Source: Panax quinquefolius (taxonomy: Eukaryota > Streptophyta > Magnoliopsida > Apiales > Araliaceae). From it: 64,000 nt of DNA. The notes under the pieces were generated by a model. The model ran no database searches. It was not told the DNA's origin and saw only the letters and a list, made by a program, of their open reading frames with translations. Location of the stretch: positions 139,886,568 through 139,950,567 of the forward strand of contig CM035167.1 of assembly GCA_020205615.1 (NCBI GenBank). The letters run 5' to 3'. Below, piece by piece: positions 10,428 to 22,894 of the stretch. How positions within the stretch are numbered: position 1 is the first letter of the stretch; the number at the start of each line of letters is the position of its first letter. The translations under genes were made by a program, and so were the position numbers.

Positions 10428-13247
10428 CAGAAGACCTCAAATTTTTAAATAAAAAGGAATTTCCTTTATTTTGAAATAGTAAGGGTTGATTTGATTAATG
10501 TGGATAGTTAAGGGTTAAATACGCAAATATTTCAAAATAAGCAAGTGGTTATAAAATATTCATCATTGTTTGGAATATTCGTTTGGTCGTGGAATATTCA
10601 GATCGTTTGGGAATATTCGTATTTACCTGCAAGCAAATGCGTGTGGGCCCCATAACTGAAAAGCGATTGGATGAAGAAAACGACAAATATAAGTTGTTTT
10701 TAAATAACTACAGAAGTTGTTGCAAGTAATATCGCTGAATACCCTTGGGTTAAAACACACTAATACGCTGTGTCAACAAAGAAGACACCAGATTGCACCA
10801 ATTATTGATTCTTACGTAAGAAGGCACTACTCAATAATGGTTACAGAATTACCGCTCAAAGATTTTATCGAAAGTTAATAATTGTCGTGTTGATATTTTA
10901 TATCATTCATTTGTTTCAATAATTGTCATTACACAAAGATCTTTCATTATCGGCTAATAATTCATATTATCCGAATAATATTATTAGATAACATTATTGG
11001 CAATGTCTAGAAAGTTCTGCCTCAAGGAGAGGTTTGGTCATCTAATCATACCACCAAGAAGAAGAAATTTTATCGAAAGCCCCTTCCTGAACCGCCTCGT
11101 CATTAAATATCAGATTCTCGTAATATTATTTGTGAATAATTAATTATTGATTTATATGATGAGGAAAATATTGATTTTATGTGGATATAGATGGAGAAAA
11201 TTTTTAAATGACAATTGTTGAAAATTAATATTTTATCTTTTTCCGATAAAATAATTCATTTAAATATATTATTTTAATAATATATTAACTATGATATTTT
11301 TTACAAATGAATGTGGGATATATGAGTATATGAGGAGGAAGAGTATTTTTGTGGCATTAAATGTTTAACACATGTTTTGTGTGTCAGTGACACAATTATC
11401 GAATCAAATTTGATTATAATTTCAGAAAATCGCCTGCTTGTGGATTTCTTGGTCGATTTTTGTTTGAATTTGGAAAACTTTCTTCTGCAAAGTTGTAGAG
11501 AATTGAATTTCCTATAAAAACTCAAGAGATTCGAATTTTCTGATGAAAGGGCTATTTATTATGAATTATTGAAGTTCAAGTTCAAAATAATTGATTTTTG
11601 GGAGTTTAAATTATTTTTGTTAAGAAAAACGTTTTTTGTATTTTTTTGACATCATTAACATGTGTGGCTGGTGTTTTGACCAAAAGGTGGGCTAAGGAAA
11701 ATTTGTATAATTATATTAATATTATATTAAATTTTCGCTTTTGGTGTTCTAAGCATTTTCCTATAAATAGGTGCTTAGGTTAGAATTGAAAATCACACCG
11801 TAAACCAAGTTTTCTCTATTTCTCTCTCGATATTTTGAGCGTATTCTTGTGAGTATTTTGAGTATACTTTGAGTATTGCTAGACGGTTTGCAAGTTCCCT
11901 TCAAAGACTATACCCTAGATTCTAAATTTGTAAGTACCGATCTTCGAGGTAAGTGGATATTATTTTTTTAGTAATGATATTATTTCTTCAATATCATTAT
12001 AATCAAATGTTGATCCAAGTTTTTATCAAATTTGGAACTTTTTCATGCTCTGGGTTACTATTCATGAGTTACTATTCACGAGTTACTATTCACGAGTTAC
12101 TATTCACGAAGTTACTATTCATGAAGTTACTTATTCACGAAGTTACTATTCACGAAGTACTATTCATGAAGCGTGAAGATGTTTTTTTTTGTGGAATTTC
12201 TATCTTTTGGTGTCTGAGTTACTATTCACGATACTATTATTCACGATACTAAGACTATTCACGATACTTAGATTATTCAATTTAAAAATAAAATTTCTCT
12301 TTTCGTCCAAAATATCTATTCGGATACTAACTCGATCAGATCCATGTTTTGATCATTCTCAATTTTACACCACTATGATTATTTTTGAGGTATTTTTGGA
12401 CGGATAAAACCAAGTACTAATCCTTAATCCTTAATCCTTGCCATTTTGTTTCACCGGATTCGCTTTTTAAAAATATTTTTCATCATCCTCGCCTTAAATG
12501 ATGATATTATTGAATATCTTTGGCCCAGAAGCAAAGATGAATGATTTCTCAAGAAATCTTTGGCCCAGAGTAAAAGATGAACAGTGTTTAGATGAATACA
12601 CGACCGATTGATTAATATCTTTGGCCTCAGAAAGAAAAGAAAGATGAACAGTGTTTAAACGAATACGACTAATCGATGAATATCTTTGGCTCAGTAGCAA
12701 AAGATGAATATTTGATTCCGATGAATATCGATTGATGTTACAGGATAAAATATTGATGATGGACCGTTAAATTCATAGATTATAGAGATTTCATTCTCAC
12801 GTAACTCTTCTATGAATTATTATTTCACCGCTAATATTGATCCAAACTTGTCATGCCTATCAGATTCTATCGATTTTTCCTCGTCAAGACTAACGATAAT
12901 TTGTTGTATATTATCTTAGTCATAATATTCTTTACCGGCTAGTTGAGCTCACCCTTTTCCTCGTTGTTCCATTTTTCTTCTCGTGAGGCGGAATGTAATG
13001 TAGTACTAGCCTGGGTAATGGAATGAAGATTCTAGAGAGAGTTGTTTAGTAGTCCTCACCATTTTTGTAAAATAATGAATCAATAATGTGATGAGGATTT
13101 ATTTGAGTATAGATATTGTCTGTAAGATAATATTTGTATTCAAACTCACGCTTTACCGTTGTAATAATAAAGTTGTAGTTGTTTCGCATCATGTATTTGG
13201 GCGCACTCGTAATGGGTGTCAGGTATACCTATTTTGGGGGCGCCACA
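10428..13247 (+). repeat. 3' LTR of the family 2 element
   Basis: It is near-identical in layout to 3485-6321, with the TATA box at 11761. Its first bases read CAGAAGACC where TGTAAGACC is expected, and it ends GGGGGCGCCACA. Most differences from its partner LTR are small indels or the CAGA/TGTA-type alternation. Confidence 0.85.
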
Positions 13248-14472
13248 TCGTCTGTATGCGTTTTACTGGGGGCACCCGGTTCCATTCTTTATTATTATTC
13301 TGGTGGAATCATCCCGTCATGCGTTTTGCTTACCATATATCCTATTATTACATTGGAATAACCGTTATTTATTATTCGATCTATCGCATGGCCTATCGCA
13401 TGCACGGTGATTTCTTTTGTTATTCTATTCTTTATTATACCCAAATGGTTAAAAATTTGACTTCTATACTCCATGAAATTAGTGGAATATCCTCGATATT
13501 TAAGGCTTCATCCAAAGATCTTTTCATGGAAATATTCTTCCGATCATTCTTGAATTTTACTCTACAAAACAAAGATCATGTTGATAATTTGACGTTAATA
13601 ATTCCTGGATAAAATAATTCTTGAACTTGTTTTATCAATTCTTATATCATTGTCATCATCCTCATTATATTATGTTGAAAGTCATCTGTGTGGCTCAGAA
13701 AGCATGCATAGATGGACTTGGTATGATTATGACCAGAGACTATTCGGTGTAATCATGACCGTAATGTTACAAATGATGTGATAAAAATCCTCAAAGGGTC
13801 AGTAGTAGTGCATCGGTGGACAATTGTTGGCATGATCATGACCATTAATGAATACACAAATATTCTCGCCCGTAGTGCATGAATAATTGTGGTCGTGATA
13901 CTAAAGAATATCCTCGGTCAGAAAAGTGTAAGGGTGATTCGATGATGTGAATATTTATTAAAGTTTCTAGTCTCAAATATAATAAAAAGATGAAAACCTT
14001 TTAAAACTTAAAAGATAGTAGATTTTATTTTCTACTCGACTTTTTTAATGGATCATTATTCCACCGCAGCTTAAACTGGTGTTCATTGTATTTTATCGCT
14101 TAACATTGTTGAAGACTATTGATAATTTATTCTCGCATTATCTTAGTCATAATATTTCTTATCGGGCTAGTTGAGCTCACCCTTTCTTTTCACCGTTTCT
14201 TCAGAAATGAGAATATAGTCGGGACGAGCCTGGGAAACGAGTGATGGTCCTCAAGATAAGATTAGTAGTCCTCACTATTCTCGTGAAATAAAGTGTGATA
14301 ATAATTGTAATGAGGACTCCTTTTTGAGTTTGTATAATATCTATTAGACGATATTTGTATTTAAACTCACATCGCATACCTATGTATTAAGTTAGTAAGT
14401 TAGATTAAATTCTCGCACTATGTAAGTGGTGACCCAAGATGGGTGATGTATACCTAATTTTGGGGCGCCACA
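13248..14472 (+). repeat. 5' LTR of the family 1 element, distal part
   Basis: It resumes the LTR cut at 3484 and matches about 20610-21862 of the 3' LTR. Roughly 550 bp of LTR, including the TATA region and most of the ~60-bp repeats, are absent from this copy. Confidence 0.82.
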
Positions 14473-14474
14473 AC

Positions 14475-14486
14475 TGGTATCGTAGC
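14475..14486 (+). other. Primer-binding site (initiator tRNA-Met type)
   Basis: TGGTATCGTAGC starts two bases after the 5' LTR end at 14472. It differs from the tRNA-Met consensus by the same CAGA-to-CGTA change as at 6324. Confidence 0.75.
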
Positions 14487-14656
14487 TTAGGGATACGATC
14501 CTCGCTAAGATGTGAGAATAGTACTAGAGGGGAGAGACGGGAATACCTTCGCTAGTATGACCTACCTAAGTTTATGTGGATATTTTATCGTTGGTCAAGA
14601 TAGATAGGATAATTTGTTACATGTCAATTAACCTTTTGTTTTGTGGCGATCTCAAA

Positions 14657-15870
14657 ATGACATCCGAGAATGTTGAGAATAAGAATGGAGCGCAGCGATC
14701 GCTGATTCACCACATATCAATAATCGTGATAATGTGCATCGAAGGCGATAATCCTCACGCAAACAACAACACCGACCAAATGATGAATGATCAAATGTTC
14801 GTGAGGCTTTATGCAATTTATGCAACAAAGAAAGCAGAGCGACTCCGTCCAAAATGTAGGTGGAAACACGGAAACTCTCAAGCCACCACCGCTAAACAAT
14901 TCAAGGAGCCGGGACCACCGGAGTTTAAGGGAGAGCCAAAACCACTTCAAGCTAAAGCATGGATAAAGCAGATTACCAAGATATTTGATGTCTTGGGATG
15001 CTCCGAGGAGCAAAAGGTTCCTTTCACGCTTTTATGTTGCGCGGAGAGAGCGACATCGGTGGGAATCCAGAAACGACTCAACTCGTTGTCATCAAGATAT
15101 CTTGGGAGAAGTTCCAGAGTCGTTCAACGACAAATACTTTCCCGAAAGTATTCGCCACACGAAGGAGGTGAGTTTATCAAGTTGAACAAAACAATACGAC
15201 CGTGTCGCAATACGAGGCAAAATTTCATGAGTTATCACTATTTCATATCCCACTTGTGGATAATGAAGAGAGAATGGCGCTAATGTTTTTAAGAGGTTTC
15301 AAGTTTGAGATACGCCAACATCTTATTTCTCATAAACCGTGTTTGTATTCGGATGTTGTAAATAGGGCTCAAGCAGTGGAGCGCGATAATGAGTCAACGC
15401 AACTAAAAGAGAGAGCAACCAAGAAAAATTATAATACTAAATGAGAGTAATCATCGGCTTATGTGACAACAAGCGTGAGGGAATCAACAAAGCCGATATG
15501 GTAACCACTTCTATGGTAATCGTACCCAAAACAATAAGAATGGACATTTCAAGAAAAGGAGATTCAACAATGATGGAAAGACGCCAAAGACCAAAGACCC
15601 ATTGTTAAGGAAGGAGAAAGACCACCTATCATATGCTTCAAATGCGAGGAGAGGGACACATCATCCAAATCAAGCCATGCCATTCAAAGCATGTTATAAT
15701 TGTGGAAGAGAATGTCACTTAGCTCGATTTTATCGCTTCATCAAGACAAATTCAAATTTAGGATGGAGGCACCAAAGGCCATCCCGTAAAATTCAAAACC
15801 CAGTAGTGCAAGGGAGAGCGTTTGTCAGTGACCTCCCCCAAAGAGCAAGGAACCCGAATGAGGTCATCAC
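14657..15870 (+). pseudogene. gag of the family 1 element
   Basis: ATG 14657 opens with MTSENVENKNGAQR. The conserved capsid segment AWIKQITKIFDVLGCSEEQK lies at about 14955-15015, and the frame then shifts several times. One zinc knuckle is visible at about 15690-15735 (CYNCGRECHLARF), where the final Cys reads Tyr. Gag would form the particle and bind RNA. At least three frame changes break it. Confidence 0.75.
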
Positions 15871-18800
15871 GTAAGCTTATCATAAACTCTAATGAAGTCT
15901 ATACTTTATTTGATACCTGCTTTCTACCCATTCTTTATTTCTCCTACTTGCGCGCTCATCGATTAAATTTGACTCGAGAAATTAGACTTTGACTTATCTG
16001 TGGAAACTCCGCTGGGAGAAACCTTCATTACATCCACTCGCTTATAAGTCTTGTTTGGTTCAAATCGCACTTCACATTACCCGTCGATCTTATTTCATTA
16101 AAAATACTTGCATTTGACGTGATTCTGTGGATTGATCGTTAACTACTTATCATGCAAAAATTGATTGTTTTCGTAAGGTTGTTAGCTTTCATATTCCTAA
16201 TCAACCTATTATGCTAATTCAAACGACCAAACCATTAAAATCAATCACTACTATCTCAAGCCATAAAGCTATTCGCTTATTGAAAAACGGATGTCAAGCT
16301 TTCTTAGCTCATGTCACGATTTAAACAAAATACGCCGCTTTTGAACGATATTTCTATTGTTAATAAATTTCCGACGATTCTCAAGAACTTCCTCGCCTAC
16401 CCCCAGAGCGTGAAATTGAATTTTGTATCGACTCAAACCGCAGACAAAACCTATTTCCAAAGCCCCATATCGAATGGCTCTATCAACTTCGTGAGTTAAA
16501 GACCCAACCGCAGGAATTGTTAGACATCGGCTTTATTCGTCCTAGTACTTCTCCTCGGGGTGCTCCTGCTCTATTCGTGAAGAAGAAAAAGATGGGAGTA
16601 TGCGACTTTGTATTGATTATCTGGAGTCAAATCATGTCACCATCAAAAATAGGTATCCATTGCCACGTATTGATGACCTGCTTCACCAACAGAAGGAGCC
16701 AAATTCTTTTCAAAGATCGATCTTCGTCTCGAATATCACCAATCAAGATTAGAACCACGACATTCCAAAGACGGCCGTAACTCCTAGACGGCATTATGAA
16801 TTCCTAGTCATGTCCTTTGATCGACTAATGCTCCCGCCGCCTTCATGGATATGATGAACCGAGTATTCAAGGAATATTTAGATCACTTTGTGGTCGCCTT
16901 TTATTGATGACATCCTTATTTATTCCAAAAGCCGTGAAGATCATGAAAGCAACACTTGAGGTCGACACTCCAAAAGCTTCGTAAATATAAGCTTTATGCC
17001 AAGTCAAGAAATGCGAGTTCGTCAAGAAGTAGCATTCCTTGGGCACGTGGTATCAAGTCATGGAATATCCGCTGACCCAAAGAAAGATCAAGCTATTCAA
17101 AGTCGGGAACAACCTAAATCAATGATCAAGTACGTAGCTTTCTCGGCTTAATGGTTATTATCGGAGATTCGTGGAAGGATTTTCTCTAATCGCTACTCCA
17201 TCGACTCAAATTGACTCGAAAAGATACAAAGTTCTATTGAGAGAAGAATGTGAGAAGAGTTTTCAAGAACTCAAGAGAGACTTATTTCAAAGACTCGCTC
17301 GACAATACCATCCGCCTCTGAGGATTTGTCATCTACAAATGATGCTTCGCAAAGGGTCGGATGTGTTCTCATGCAACATGGAAAAGTTATAGCCTATGCC
17401 TCGCGATAAACTCAAAGAATATGAGAGGAATTATCCTACTCATGATCTAGAGTCATAGGCAATTGTTGTCTTCGCACTTAAAATTTGGAGGCATTACTTG
17501 TATGGGGAGAAAGTGGAGATCTTTACGATCATAAAAGCCTCAAATATTTCTTCACTCAAAAGGAACTCAATATGCGACAACGACGCTGGCTTGAACTGCT
17601 GAAAGATTATGATCATACCATCCAATACCATCCTCGAAAAAGTTTAACGTGGTAGTCGACGATTTATCGAAAGAAAATCATATACAAGTACGAAAAGGAT
17701 ATTGTCAACGCAAAGCCCATTTTGTGTGACTTGCAAAAGGATGGAGATAGAGTTAAAGACTCTGTGGACGATGTGATGATAATAGCGTAGTATACGAAAG
17801 TAGAACCGACTTTAATCGATAAAGTTAAAGTCGCTTAAGCTACGCACTGAGAATTGATGCGATGAGGAAGAAAGTGCAAGAAGGTGCTACGCCGAAGCAA
17901 GAATCGATGAAGAAGGAATACTTCGAGTCAACTCCGCACTTTGTGTTCCTAACGACCCCGATTTAAAAGTATAATATCATGATGGAGGCGCACAACACAC
18001 CATTTGCAATCCATCTCGGGAGTACCAAAATGTATCATGATATTCGGCCATACATTTTGGTGGAGCAATATGAAGAGAGAGATAAATACCGCTTATATCA
18101 AGGTGTCTAACTTGTCAACGAAGTTAAAGCGAGCATCAAGTACCAAAAGGTCCATCAGAACCACTTGAAATTCCGTAATGGAAGTGGGAGCACATTACCA
18201 TGGATTTCAAGCATCGGCCTTCCTAAGGTTTCTCAAGGCATCGATGCGATTTGGGTCATTGTTGATAGATTGACCAAGTCCGCTTCATTTCTTACCGATA
18301 CGAGAAACTTATACACTTGAACGCCTTTACTCAGATGTATATAAACGAGATTGTAAGATCGCATGGTATGCCGCAGATCCATAGTTTCGATCGAGACCCA
18401 AGATTCACTTCACGATTTTGGGTTAGTTTGCAAAAAGCTATGGGCACAGACTTTCACGATTTAGCTTTCGGTATATCATCCTCGATTTTATGGACAATCG
18501 AGAGAGACTATTCAAACTCTCAAGATCTATTAAGACTCGTGGTCCTTGATTTCAAGGAAGTCAGACAAGTTCTTACCATCGGTGGAGTTTTCCTACAACA
18601 ACAGCTTATCAAGCAAGTATCGCATGGCTCCATTCGAAGCGCCAGATGGAAGAAAGTGTCGCTCTCCAAGATGCTCGGGATGAGGTGGGTGAAGCAACGT
18701 TGTTGGGGACCGAGTTGGTACGTATGACTACGAAAAAGATTCAAACGATCCGACAACGATAAAAACCTCACAAAATCGACAAAGAGTTATACCGATCTTC

Positions 18801-19270
18801 ATCGAAAGGACGGGAATTCGATATAGAGATCATGTGTTGTTAAGAGTCGCTTCCATGGAAAGGAGTTACAAGATTTGGAAAGAGAGGAAAACTTAATCCT
18901 CGATTCATCTGGCCATTTTAATCCTCGATCGAGTAGGAACTGTGGCCTATAGACTCGCTTCACCAAAATATGTCTCGTGTTCATAACGCTTTTCACATAT
19001 CTATGTTACGTAAATATGTGAAAGACCCGAACCATATTATCGAAGTTAGAACCCATTTAAATAGAGGAAGATTTGACGTATGAAGAGGTTCCCTGCTCAA
19101 ATTTTGATAAGAAGGAACATATTCTACGCCCAAGGTTATACCTCAAGTCAAAGTTTTGTGAGGAACCACGATGTTGAGGAAATGACTTGGGAGTTAGAAT
19201 CAAATGAAATCAAGGTATCCTTACCTCTTCGACATACCAGTATCGCACTTCTAATTTCGAGGGCTTAAAT
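15871..19270 (+). pseudogene. pol of the family 1 element (protease, RT, RNase H, integrase, chromodomain-like tail)
   Basis: The domains are in Ty3/gypsy order. Protease remnant about 15890-16130; reverse transcriptase about 16460-17160, with [19 protein letters not shown] at about 16535 and the [11 protein letters not shown] block at about 16900; RNase H about 17230-17640, with YPTHD and [11 protein letters not shown]; integrase about 17850-18700, with FAIHLGSTKMYHDI and RDPRFTSRFWVSLQKAMG. A basic and chromodomain-like C-terminus follows to 19260. Integrase following RNase H places it in Ty3/gypsy, and the tail fits chromoviruses. Many single-base indels and stops break it. Confidence 0.78.
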
Positions 19271-19275
19271 TTCAT

Positions 19276-19287
19276 AAGAAGGGAGGT
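19276..19287 (+). other. Polypurine tract of the family 1 element
   Basis: AAGAAGGGAGGT lies immediately before the 3' LTR. Confidence 0.75.
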
Positions 19288-19914
19288 CAGAAGACCCCAA
19301 ATTTTTAAAATAAAGATGAATTTTTCTATAAATATTATTTTTGAATATTATGGAATAAATTTGATATAATGTTATAGTTGTGGGTAATATTTATAAATTT
19401 TGCAAAAGTATGCAAGTTGTTATAAAATATTTGTTTGGTCTGGAATATTCTTTTGTTAGGAATATTCGTACAACTACTCAATCATCAGTGGACCCCACAA
19501 ATGTAATTATTGTTTGATTGAGAAAACGACAAAAATATTTTATATAAAATAACTACGGAGGTGTTACCGTTAAAACCGCTTGAACTACCCTAAGTGGTAA
19601 AAGTACAAGAATACGCGTGGTCGCATAAGAAGACACTCAGATTGATTATCGATGCTTACGCGTGAGAAGTCACTCACCTATGCTTCAATTATCACTACAA
19701 GAATTGCACGATCATATCTCTTATATTATTGATTCAATTATTGTCACAAAGATCATCTCAGATAATATGTTATAGTATTAAATCAATAATTGAGACGACA
19801 AGTTATAAATGATTAATAATTGTTGAAAGATTAAATATGTGTTGATGAAAAAAAAATGATTTGTGGTAAGTTTGATTATTTTATGGGGGCTCATATGTCA
19901 TCATCTAAGAGTCT

Positions 19915-20090
19915 CTTCACAATAATTAGTAATTACCTTCACAATAGTAATTACCTTGTGAATAGTATTTACCTTCACAATAAGTAATTACCTTCAATAT
20001 AGTAATTACCTTCATTATTGTAATTACCCTTGTGTAGTATTTACCTTCACAATAGTATTTACCTTCACGTTAATAGTAATTACCTTTACC
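19915..20090 (+). repeat. Tandem repeat of AGTAATTACCTTCAC-type units in U3
   Basis: About eight to ten degenerate 17-20 bp units just upstream of the LTR TATA box. Inverted and variable versions occur at 39925-40080, and a shorter one at 3405-3484. The position suggests a U3 enhancer-like array. Confidence 0.65.
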
Positions 20091-20210
20091 AGACGCCGAA
20101 CCACTTGTCGCTTCACATTACAAAAGCGCCAAACCACTTTTCTTTTCACATCATTAGTCGTCAAGCCACCACTCGCTTTTTCACACGGTAGGTGCTAAGC
20201 TAGAAATCTT

Positions 20211-20220
20211 CTATAAATAG
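20211..20220 (+). promoter_or_regulatory. LTR TATA box
   Basis: CTATAAATAG, followed by a purine-rich leader with GAGAGAGAAAG about 55 bp downstream. It is the likely promoter of family 1 LTRs. The inverted copy is at about 39805. Confidence 0.55.
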
Positions 20221-20439
20221 AGGCCTAGGGCTTCATTATTTTTCACTTAATTCATTCAAGCTTATAGAGAGAGAAAGTATAGAGAATAAGAGAGAAGAAG
20301 AAGAGTATTTTACTACTACATCGTCGCAAAGATTCAATCTCCTACCAAAAGTAAGGGTGTTATTCTTTCTTATTCATGAAGAGAACTGTTGTTATTCCAT
20401 TGCTTATTATTCTGTTGAATAACTCAGTATAACGTGGTT

Positions 20440-20800
20440 TACCCTATACTTAGTGACATTCTTCTATTATTATTCTGCTTTGAACATCCTCGTCTGTGTG
20501 TTTTACACCTGGACCGGTTCCGCTTTTTATTATTATTCTGCTGAACATCCTCGTCACATGTGTTTTACACCGGTCCGGTTCCGCTTTTATTATTATTCTG
20601 CTGAACATCCTCGTCTGTGTTTTTTACGCCGACCTCGTTCCATTCTTTATTATTATTCTTTGAATATCCTCGCATGCGCTTTTTACGCCGGACCGGGTTC
20701 CATTCTTTATTATTCTCATTGAACATCCTCGTCATGTGCGCTTTCATTAGGACCGTTCCGTTATTTATTATTCTCTTGAATAACTCCGTCTGTATGCGGT
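20440..20800 (+). repeat. ~60-bp tandem repeat in the family 1 LTR
   Basis: About six units of TTATTATTCTG...GAACATCCTCG...TTTTACACC...GGTTCC. The same array appears at 46680-47100 and, inverted, at about 2500-2765, 39230-39620 and 50510-50790. The open frames through it are repeat artefacts. Confidence 0.8.
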
Positions 20801-21862
20801 CTATCGCATTTACGGTGATTTCTTTTGTTATTCCATTCTTTATTATACCCAAATTGGTTAAAAATTTGACTTGTATACTCCATGAAATTAGTGGAATATC
20901 CTCGATATTTGCGATTCATCCAAAGATCTTTTCATGGAAATATTCTTCCGATCATTCTTGAATTTTACTCTACAAAACAAAGATCATGTTGATAATTTGA
21001 CGTTAATAATTCCTCGGATAAAATAATTCTTGAACTTGTTTTATCAATTCTTATATCATTGTCATCATCCTCATGTTTATATTATGTTGAAAGTCATCTC
21101 GTGGCCCAGTAGTATAGATGGACTTGATATGATTATGACCAGAGACTATTCTTATGTAATCATGACCGTAATGTTACAAATGATGTGATAAAAATCCTCA
21201 AAGGTCAGAAGTGCATCGGTGGACAGCTTGTTGGCATGATCATGACCATTAATGAATACACAAATATTCTCGCCCATAGTGCATGAATAATTGTGGTCGT
21301 GATACTAAAGAATATCATCGGGCCGAGTAGTGTAAGTGATTCGATGATGTTGAATATTTATTAAAGTCGAGTCTCAAATATAAATAAGGATGAAAAACCT
21401 TTAAAACCTAAAAGATAGTAGACTTTATTTTCTACTCGACTTTTTTAATGGATCATATTCATTCCGCAGCTTAAACCGGTTGTCTATTGTATTTTATCGC
21501 TTTAACATTGTTGAAGACTATTGATAATTTATTCTCGCATTATCTTAGTCATAATATTTCTTACTTGGGCTAGTTGAGCTCACCCTTTCTTTCACCGTTT
21601 CTCTCTGAAATGAGAATATAGCTAGGACGAGCCTGGGAAACGAGTGATGGTCCCAAGATAAGATTAGTAGTCCTCACTATTCGTGAAATAGTGTGATAAT
21701 AATTGTAATGAGGACTCCTTTTTTGAGTTTGTATAATATCTAGTAGACGATATTTGTATTTAAACTCACGCTTTATGTATTAAGTTGTATTTAAATTACA
21801 AATTGCACCATGTAAGTGGTGACCCAAGATGGGTGATGTATACCTAATTTTGGGGCGCCACA

Positions 21863-22554
21863 TGGAATAACAACAGCTTCTCTTCATAAATAAGAAAGAA
21901 TAACACCCATTTAGTACAACAAATAATATTCCTTACTTTAAGAAGAGTACTAGATATATAAGTAGTGAAGATAGCGAGAATACTTTCTTCTTTCTATCTA
22001 TTGTTTATCTCTCTAGTTCAGTAAATTGAATTCGTAAGAAAATAATGAAGGAATGAGATTTTATTTATAGAAAAATGGATCGTAGTAAGTAACTAACTCA
22101 TGAAATCATCCCGATTGATTTACTTTAATCCTGACGGTCCATATTTAAAGCAAAATCTTTTAAATAAAATATAATATATTCTATTTATAATCTAATAAAA
22201 CGAATAACTTTATAAAAGATTTTACTATGCAAACACTATGCATAATAAAAATATAATATATTCTAATTATTGTCAATAAAATGAGATAACTTTTAAATAA
22301 AATATATTATATAAATATTATATATATTAAATATATATAAAGCATGTGCCAAGAAATCATGGGATACACTCCAGTTATCAATATTTTCCTTCCTTACCAA
22401 TTTGTCAACAAAGTTAATATATATATATATATATATATAATAACCTTAATAATACTCTCCCACCGCATAAACCCAAATCATTTTTCTTGATTTTCTGTTA
22501 ACCTTCCCCCACCATTTCCAAAACATGACAAAATTATATATATACATATAATAC

Positions 22555-22592
<38 letters not shown>

Positions 22593-22894
22593 AAAAGTAG
22601 TGACTTCTCACGTAAGCATCAATAATCGTATATGTTACATGTGTTCTTTCACGCATGATTATCGTATTCTTTCTTTACTACCGAGTAGTTCATCAAAGAT
22701 AATCAGGTAAAACTTCCGTAGTTATTTTTAATAAAATATTTTTGTCGTTTTCTCAATCCGACAATAATTCTGTTGTGGGGTCCACCAATGATTGAGCCGT
22801 TGTAAGAATATTCCCTGCTAAACCGAATATTTCCCGACCAATCGAATATAATATAACAACTTGCATACTTTGCAGAATTTATAAATACTACCCA
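21863..22894 (-). repeat. 3' LTR of the outermost element, proximal part
   Basis: It continues the inverted LTR interrupted at 2778; bases 21863-21867 are the TGGAA duplication. It includes long (AT)n runs at 22416-22439 and 22556-22589. The last ~100 bp expected by comparison with 51785-51885 are absent, because a different LTR starts at 22895. Confidence 0.82.
22556..22589. repeat. (AT)n microsatellite inside an LTR
   Basis: About 17 AT units. The equivalent site in the partner LTR (about 51462-51488) is a shorter, interrupted run, so the array has changed length since insertion. Confidence 0.8.

Larger units (their letters stand above)
3485..13247 (+). mobile_element. Ty3/gypsy element nested in the family 1 5' LTR (family 2)
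   Basis: Two LTRs (3485-6321, 10428-13247) flank a shortened internal region with a tRNA-Met-type primer site, gag with two CCHC knuckles, pol fragments and a polypurine tract. There is no clear target duplication: the left flank ends TTCAC and the right flank starts TCGTC. About 550 bp of the host LTR are missing at the junction. The internal region is only about 4.1 kb because most of the reverse transcriptase core and RNase H are deleted, so it is non-autonomous. Confidence 0.85.
2779..21862 (+). mobile_element. Ty3/gypsy element inserted in the outer element's 3' LTR (family 1)
   Basis: It starts TGTAAGACCCC, ends GGGGCGCCACA and is flanked by TGGAA at 2774-2778 and 21863-21867. The 5' LTR is 2779-3484 plus 13248-14472, the internal region 14473-19287 and the 3' LTR 19288-21862. 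Another element (3485-13247) sits inside its 5' LTR. Gag and pol domains are recognisable in order but broken by frameshifts and stops, so the element is not autonomous as written. Confidence 0.88.
19288..21862 (+). repeat. 3' LTR of the family 1 element (complete copy)
   Basis: 2,575 bp, ending GGGGCGCCACA and followed by the TGGAA duplication. It contains the AATTACCTTCAC-type array (19915-20090), a TATA box at 20211 and the ~60-bp array (20440-20800). Its first bases read CAGAAGACC instead of TGTAAGACC. Confidence 0.87.

Noticed and set aside
20440..20800. CRISPR-like regular repeats
   Set aside because: The units are direct tandem repeats without unique spacers, within a plant LTR. This is not a CRISPR array.
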